A stretch of 64,000 nucleotides of DNA from Pelovirga terrestris (GTDB lineage Bacteria; Desulfobacterota; Desulfuromonadia; Desulfuromonadales; Geopsychrobacteraceae). Below are positions 59,718 through 64,000 of this stretch, one piece after another; position 1 is the first letter of the stretch, and every line of letters starts with the position of its first letter. Both the position numbers and the translations under genes were made by a program. Where the stretch lies: positions 62,001-126,000 of the forward strand of contig NZ_JACWUN010000006.1 in assembly GCF_014773365.1 (NCBI RefSeq), given 5' to 3'. The notes below the pieces were generated by a model. It was given only the letters and a program-made list of their open reading frames with translations, was not told the origin of the DNA and did not search any database.

Positions 59718-62498
59718 ATGGACTATAAAGACACCCTCAATTTACCTGTCACCGATTTTCCCATGCGCGCCAATCTGCCGGTGCGTGAGCCGGAAATCCT
59801 CGCCCAGTGGCAGCAGGCCGATCTCAATCGCCAGCTCGAAGAGGCCAATAGCGGCAAGCAGAAATTTATCCTGCATGATGGCCCCCCTTATGCCAACGGC
59901 CATATCCACATGGGCCACGCCCTGAACAAGGTGCTCAAGGATATCATCGTCAAGAGCAAGCGGATGGAAGGGTTCCATACTCCCTACGTCCCCGGCTGGG
60001 ATTGTCACGGTTTGCCGATTGAGCTGATGGTTGATAAAAAGCTCGGCAAAAAGAAGCGCGAGATGAGCAAAACCGAATTTCGCCGCGAATGCCGTGAATA
60101 TGCCAAGGTGTGGGTTGCCACCCAGTCAGAGGAATTCCAGCGCCTGGGGATTTTTGGTAATTGGGCCGACCCTTACCTGACCATGACCACCGGCTATGAA
60201 GCAACCACCGCCCGTGAGCTTGCACGTCTGGCCGAACGCGGTTCCCTGTTTAAAGGGAAAAAGCCGATTCACTGGTGTGCCTCCTGTGTCACCGCTCTGG
60301 CTGAAGCCGAAGTCGAGTACGCCGACCACAGCTCCCCTTCGATCTATGTCAAATTCCCCTATGCTGATGCCTTGCCGAAGTCGTTGGCGCAGCTGACCGA
60401 TAAACCCTTGAGTTTTGTCATCTGGACGACAACTCCCTGGACCATTCCCGCCAATCTTGGCATCAGCCTGAATCCGGAGCTGCCCTATGTGGTGATTGAC
60501 ACGGGGACGGACTACCTGGTGGTTGCCGAAGGATTGCGCGAAAAGGTAGAAGCCGCCCTTGGCCTCGAAGGTGCCCGGGTCGTTGCGCCTCTTGACGCGG
60601 CGGAGTTCGATCAAAAAAATTGCCGTCATCCCCTCTATCAGCGCAATTCCCTGATCATGCTTGGTGATCATGTTACTCTCGAAGCCGGAACCGGTTGTGT
60701 TCATACCGCTCCCGGGCACGGTCATGATGACTATGTGATCGGCCTTAAGTACGGCCTGGAGATCTACAATCCGGTGGATGATTATGGCCGCTACCGCGAA
60801 GAACTGGGGCTGTTCGGCGGTATGAAGCTGACTGAGGCCAACCGCGCGGTCAACGATAAGCTCCTTGACGTTGGGGCGCTGTTGCATGAGAGTGACCTCA
60901 GCCACAGCTATCCTCACTGCTGGCGCTGTAAAAAGCCGGTTATTTTTCGCGCCACCGAGCAATGGTTCATCAGCATGGAACACAACAACCTGCGTCACAA
61001 GGCTCTCGCAGCGATTGAGCAGGTCGAGTGGATTCCGGCCTGGGGGCGTGACCGCATCTATAATATGATTGAAGCCCGTCCCGACTGGTGTGTCAGTCGG
61101 CAGCGCAGTTGGGGGGTGCCGATCACCATCATGTATTGTGAGAAATGTGGCGAAGCCCTCAACGATGGTGCCATCATGCACCATATCGCCGACCAGTTTG
61201 ACGAGGCGGGCAGTGATGTCTGGTTCGAGAAGGACGCCGCCGAACTGCTCCCGGCCGACACCCGCTGTCCGGCTTGCAACCATGACCGCTTCACCAAGGA
61301 AACCGACATCCTCGATGTCTGGTTTGATTCCGGCGTGTCCCATGCGGCTGTTTGTGAGTTGCGGGATGAGCTTCACAGCCCCGCCGATCTCTACCTCGAA
61401 GGGTCAGATCAGCACCGCGGCTGGTTTCACTCCAGCTTGCTGGAATCGGTTGGTACCAGAGATTGCGCCCCCTACAAGGCGGTACTGACCCACGGTTTTG
61501 TGCTCGACAAGGCCGGACGCCCCATGTCCAAGTCGATGGGCAATGTCATTGCTCCGGATGAAATCATCAAGAAGTACGGTGCTGAGATTCTGCGCCTGTG
61601 GGTCGCCGCCACTGACTATCGCGACGATATCCGTCTCGGCGATGAAACCCTGCAACGCTTGTCCGACGCCTATCGGCGCATCCGTAATACCGCCCGTTAT
61701 CTGCTCGGTAACCTGAACAACTTTAACCCTGCCGCCGATCAGGTTGATTCATCACAGCTGCTGGAGCTGGATCGTTGGGCCTTGTCACGACTGGTCCGGT
61801 TGACCCAGCGGGTGCGTCAGGCTTATGAGCGTTACGAGTTTCATACGCTCTATCATGCCGTCCACAATTTCTGCAGTATCGATTTAAGTGCTTTTTATCT
61901 TGATATCTTAAAAGATCGTCTGTACGCCAGTGCCCCGTCGAGCATCGAATACCGCAGCGCCCGGACCACCTTGTACCGTATTGTTGAGACACTGACCCGG
62001 TTGATCGCGCCGGTCTTGAGCTTTACCGCTGATGAAATCTGGCAACGCCTGCCCGGTGAACGGCCGGTCAGTGTTCATCTGGCATCTTTTCCCGAGGTTG
62101 CCACGGCGGATCTGGATGATGCCCTGGAAGCCACCTACGAGCGGCTGCTCAAGGTGCGTAACGAGGTCTCACGCCAGTTGGAAAAGGCGCGAACGGAAAA
62201 ACTGATTGGCCAGTCGTTGGAGGCCAAGGTCGTGCTTCAGGTTCCCGCTGAATATCGTGAATTACTGAGCCAGTATCTGCCGCTGTTGCCGGCCTATTTC
62301 ATTGTATCGCAAGTGGCATTGACTCATGACACGCTTGAGGTCGAGGCCTCTCCCCAGGTGCCGGGACTCAAAGTGCAGGTTGTTGCCGCCGAGGGCAGTA
62401 AATGTGAACGCTGCTGGAATTATGCCACCAGTGTCGGTGATCATGCCGAGCATCCAAGCCTTTGCTCGCGCTGTGTCGCGGCCCTGGCGGCGGAGTGA
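59718..62498 (+). CDS. ileS: Isoleucyl-tRNA synthetase
   Basis: 926 aa class I synthetase. HIGH-type motif in PYANGHIHMGHALNK (about 58-72), KMSKS-type motif in GRPMSKSMGNVI (about 601-612), and the isoleucine specificity/editing domain between. A C-terminal zinc ribbon (CERCWNYATSVGDHAEHP, then CSRC) is present. The start at 59718 is the first ATG after a plausible leader; the longer frame runs back into the YdcF gene. No T-box leader was recognised. Confidence 0.97.
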   Translation: MDYKDTLNLPVTDFPMRANLPVREPEILAQWQQADLNRQLEEANSGKQKFILHDGPPYANGHIHMGHALNKVLKDIIVKSKRMEGFHTPYVPGWDCHGLPIELMVDKKLGKKKREMSKTEFRRECREYAKVWVATQSEEFQRLGIFGNWADPYLTMTTGYEATTARELARLAERGSLFKGKKPIHWCASCVTALAEAEVEYADHSSPSIYVKFPYADALPKSLAQLTDKPLSFVIWTTTPWTIPANLGISLNPELPYVVIDTGTDYLVVAEGLREKVEAALGLEGARVVAPLDAAEFDQKNCRHPLYQRNSLIMLGDHVTLEAGTGCVHTAPGHGHDDYVIGLKYGLEIYNPVDDYGRYREELGLFGGMKLTEANRAVNDKLLDVGALLHESDLSHSYPHCWRCKKPVIFRATEQWFISMEHNNLRHKALAAIEQVEWIPAWGRDRIYNMIEARPDWCVSRQRSWGVPITIMYCEKCGEALNDGAIMHHIADQFDEAGSDVWFEKDAAELLPADTRCPACNHDRFTKETDILDVWFDSGVSHAAVCELRDELHSPADLYLEGSDQHRGWFHSSLLESVGTRDCAPYKAVLTHGFVLDKAGRPMSKSMGNVIAPDEIIKKYGAEILRLWVAATDYRDDIRLGDETLQRLSDAYRRIRNTARYLLGNLNNFNPAADQVDSSQLLELDRWALSRLVRLTQRVRQAYERYEFHTLYHAVHNFCSIDLSAFYLDILKDRLYASAPSSIEYRSARTTLYRIVETLTRLIAPVLSFTADEIWQRLPGERPVSVHLASFPEVATADLDDALEATYERLLKVRNEVSRQLEKARTEKLIGQSLEAKVVLQVPAEYRELLSQYLPLLPAYFIVSQVALTHDTLEVEASPQVPGLKVQVVAAEGSKCERCWNYATSVGDHAEHPSLCSRCVAALAAE

Positions 62499-62499
62499 A

Positions 62500-63003
62500 A
62501 TGAAAAAATACAGTATCTTCTGCGGTATCGCCTTGGTTGTGCTGATTCTTGATCAGCTCACCAAGGTCTATTTTGAGCGTAACTACACCCTTGGGCAATT
62601 CAAGGTGCTGATCGAGAATCACCTCTACCTGACCCATGTGCGCAACCCCGGTGCCGCCTTTGGCATTCTCGCCGACAGCCCCTGGCGCTTGCCGTTTTTC
62701 TTGACCGTAGCATTGATTGCGGTGGTGGGGATCCTCTGGTACCTGCGGAGCCTGCCGGCGACGGCCAGGGGGATGCACTTCTCCCTCGGGCTGATTTTCG
62801 GCGGTGCGATTGGCAACGTTATTGACCGCATCCGTCTGGGCGAGGTGGTCGACTTTATCGGCGTCCACTGGTATCAGTACCATTGGCCGGCTTTTAATGT
62901 GGCTGACAGTGCGATCAGTGTCGGCGTTGCGATCCTGCTTATTGTTTCACTGCAGGAAGAGTTGGCGCAAAGGCGTCAGCGCAACGCAACCCCTCAGGAT
63001 TGA
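62500..63003 (+). CDS. lspA: Lipoprotein signal peptidase II
   Basis: About 167 aa with four membrane segments. The catalytic aspartates are in the conserved motifs NVIDRIRLGEVVDFIG and WPAFNVADSAISVG. LILDQLTKVYFE opens the protein. It follows ileS by one base, the widespread ileS-lspA order, and is co-transcribed with it. Several lipoproteins in this window (SPOR-NlpC, SIMPL, lipocalin, M48, SGNH) are its likely substrates. Confidence 0.96.
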   Translation: MKKYSIFCGIALVVLILDQLTKVYFERNYTLGQFKVLIENHLYLTHVRNPGAAFGILADSPWRLPFFLTVALIAVVGILWYLRSLPATARGMHFSLGLIFGGAIGNVIDRIRLGEVVDFIGVHWYQYHWPAFNVADSAISVGVAILLIVSLQEELAQRRQRNATPQD

Positions 63004-63008
63004 TCGTT

Positions 63009-63884
63009 TCAGCAGCCGGAATCTGCCACGGGTTCCGGTTTTTTCACCCAACACTCATGTACCAGCAGTGATACCAGCAGTACCCCACCTCCAATGCTTA
63101 AACGTATCAGATCAGCATCACGATTCCAGATCAACAGGTTGACAATCAGCCCGGCGGGAATCAGCGCATTGTTCATGATCGCCAGGGTGCCGGCATCCAC
63201 CAGGGTAGCCCCCTTGTTCCAGAGAAAATACCCCAGTCCCGAAGCAATCACTCCCAGGTAAACCAGTATTCCCCATTGCAGATGGGTTGTCGGTAACTTG
63301 TCCATGTTGCCAAAGGCCAGCCACAGGACCAGGGTCACCGCCAGGGCGCCGAGGTAAAAATAACCGAACAGATAACGTTGCGGCAGGTTCGTCGCCGTTC
63401 TTTCAATCAATGTCTTGTAGCCAACCTGCCCCAGGGCAAAGCAGAGATTAGCCCCCTGAACCACCAGGAATCCAGCAAAAACCTGACTTTCCACCGGACT
63501 GTAACGGATGATCGCCGCGCCGATAACGGCCAGCAACGCAGTTAGCAGGTAGCCCAGGCGGAAACGCCGCTTCAGCAAATCATGGATCAGGGTGACATAG
63601 ATGGGGGTTAAAATAGTGAAGATCAGTACTTCGGGGACGCTGAGCAGGGTAAACGAGTGGAAGTAAAAAACATACATCAGCCCCAGCTGAATCGCGCCCA
63701 GAGCCATCAATTGACCGGCGAGTTTAAGCGGGATCGGTCGCAGCAGGGGGAGAAACACCAGGGCCGCCAGCGCCACGCGCATAAATACAGAAAAGTAGGA
63801 ATCGACCTGACCGGCCAGATAAACGCCGATAAGACTGAAAGAAAAAGCCCAGAGCAGGGTAATGCCGACAAGATAAACCATCAT
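63009..63884 (-). CDS. EamA/DMT-family transporter
   Basis: About 291 aa with ten membrane segments in two EamA repeats (LWAFSFSLIGVYLAGQVDSY first; VQGANLCFALGQVGYKTLI second). It ends five bases from lspA, convergent. Substrate unknown. This is a second member of the same broad family as the 44.4-45.3 kb gene, but the two are not close in sequence. Confidence 0.88.
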   Translation of the reverse strand: MMVYLVGITLLWAFSFSLIGVYLAGQVDSYFSVFMRVALAALVFLPLLRPIPLKLAGQLMALGAIQLGLMYVFYFHSFTLLSVPEVLIFTILTPIYVTLIHDLLKRRFRLGYLLTALLAVIGAAIIRYSPVESQVFAGFLVVQGANLCFALGQVGYKTLIERTATNLPQRYLFGYFYLGALAVTLVLWLAFGNMDKLPTTHLQWGILVYLGVIASGLGYFLWNKGATLVDAGTLAIMNNALIPAGLIVNLLIWNRDADLIRLSIGGGVLLVSLLVHECWVKKPEPVADSGC

Positions 63885-64000
63885 GAACCCCTTGTTTATG
63901 TTGATGTGGAAAAAACAGGGGGACGATACTCAAACATGTCACACTAGTCAACCCATAAACTGGAATAGGGTTTACTAGTAGGGTTAGCCTGAGGCTGAGG

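Noticed and set aside
1-64000. CRISPR arrays, rRNA operons and prophage structural genes.
   Set aside because: No regularly spaced direct repeats, rRNA signatures or phage structural proteins were seen.

Overview
The window is a chromosomal segment of a free-living Gram-negative bacterium. Protein style and gene content (sucCD, an orphan NtrC-type regulator, a CBS/DUF294 protein, a BaiN/YhiN flavoprotein, LarE, tRNA-Sec, a SAM-I riboswitch ahead of metB-type genes) suggest an anaerobic or facultative member of the Desulfuromonadia (Geobacter/Desulfuromonas/Pelobacter relatives). No rRNA or other taxonomic marker is present, so this is inference. Coding density is high, and almost every gene is an intact, recognisable bacterial family.

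Layout. 1-3.3 kb: a tight + strand cluster (RbgA-like GTPase, RRM protein, methyltransferase, CBS/DUF294 protein). 3.3-8.2 kb: RtcB-like ligase (-), SPOR-NlpC/P60 lipoprotein, a small unknown (-), an UMF1-type MFS transporter and a TetR regulator. 8.3-14 kb: an SLC13-type permease, then a sulfur amino acid block (cysK; a SAM-I riboswitch with terminator; two tandem PLP enzymes of the MetB/MetC family). 14-21.7 kb: a TraB-like membrane protein, then - strand genes: a BaiN flavoprotein and a compact seven-gene run (DUF2905, PPOX-like, nucleoside-recognition membrane protein, folA, SIMPL, pncA, pncB). 21.7-32.8 kb: AsmA-like DUF748 giant, M23 peptidase, YitT, uvrB, LysE, cysteine-cluster protein, MATE pump, LarE.

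32.8-36.8 kb is the accessory-looking part. It holds tRNA-Sec (anticodon TCA) with its own promoter and terminator, a truncated IS256-type transposase end abutting that terminator, a decayed fragment resembling a type I restriction R subunit, a lipocalin, a small secreted unknown, an SMR pump, an orphan bidirectional terminator and umuDC. 36.8-49.4 kb: a hydrolase-fold protein lacking its nucleophile, SDR, PQQ-type sugar dehydrogenase, YhdH-type oxidoreductase, M48-TPR protease, TatD, TcdA, DMT and MFS transporters, glgC, VOC protein, folK and a PP0621-like protein. 49.4-54 kb: transaldolase-like protein, sucCD, NtrC-type regulator. 54-58 kb (-): radC, an SGNH esterase and a DinG-type helicase carrying its own RadC-like JAB domain. 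58-64 kb: a MagIII-like DNA glycosylase, YdcF/ElyC protein, ileS-lspA and a DMT transporter (-).

Three repeat types stand out. (1) A ~60 bp element found four times just after stop codons (after the UMF1 gene, cysK, the hydrolase-like gene and tatD), where it also supplies the C-terminal tail of TatD. (2) Two long imperfect palindromes built from CCAAG units. (3) One MITE-like element upstream of radC. No clearly new defence or biosynthetic system is visible. The most unusual items are the repeat family, the JAB-DinG fusion beside radC, the tRNA-Sec scar and the nucleophile-less hydrolase.
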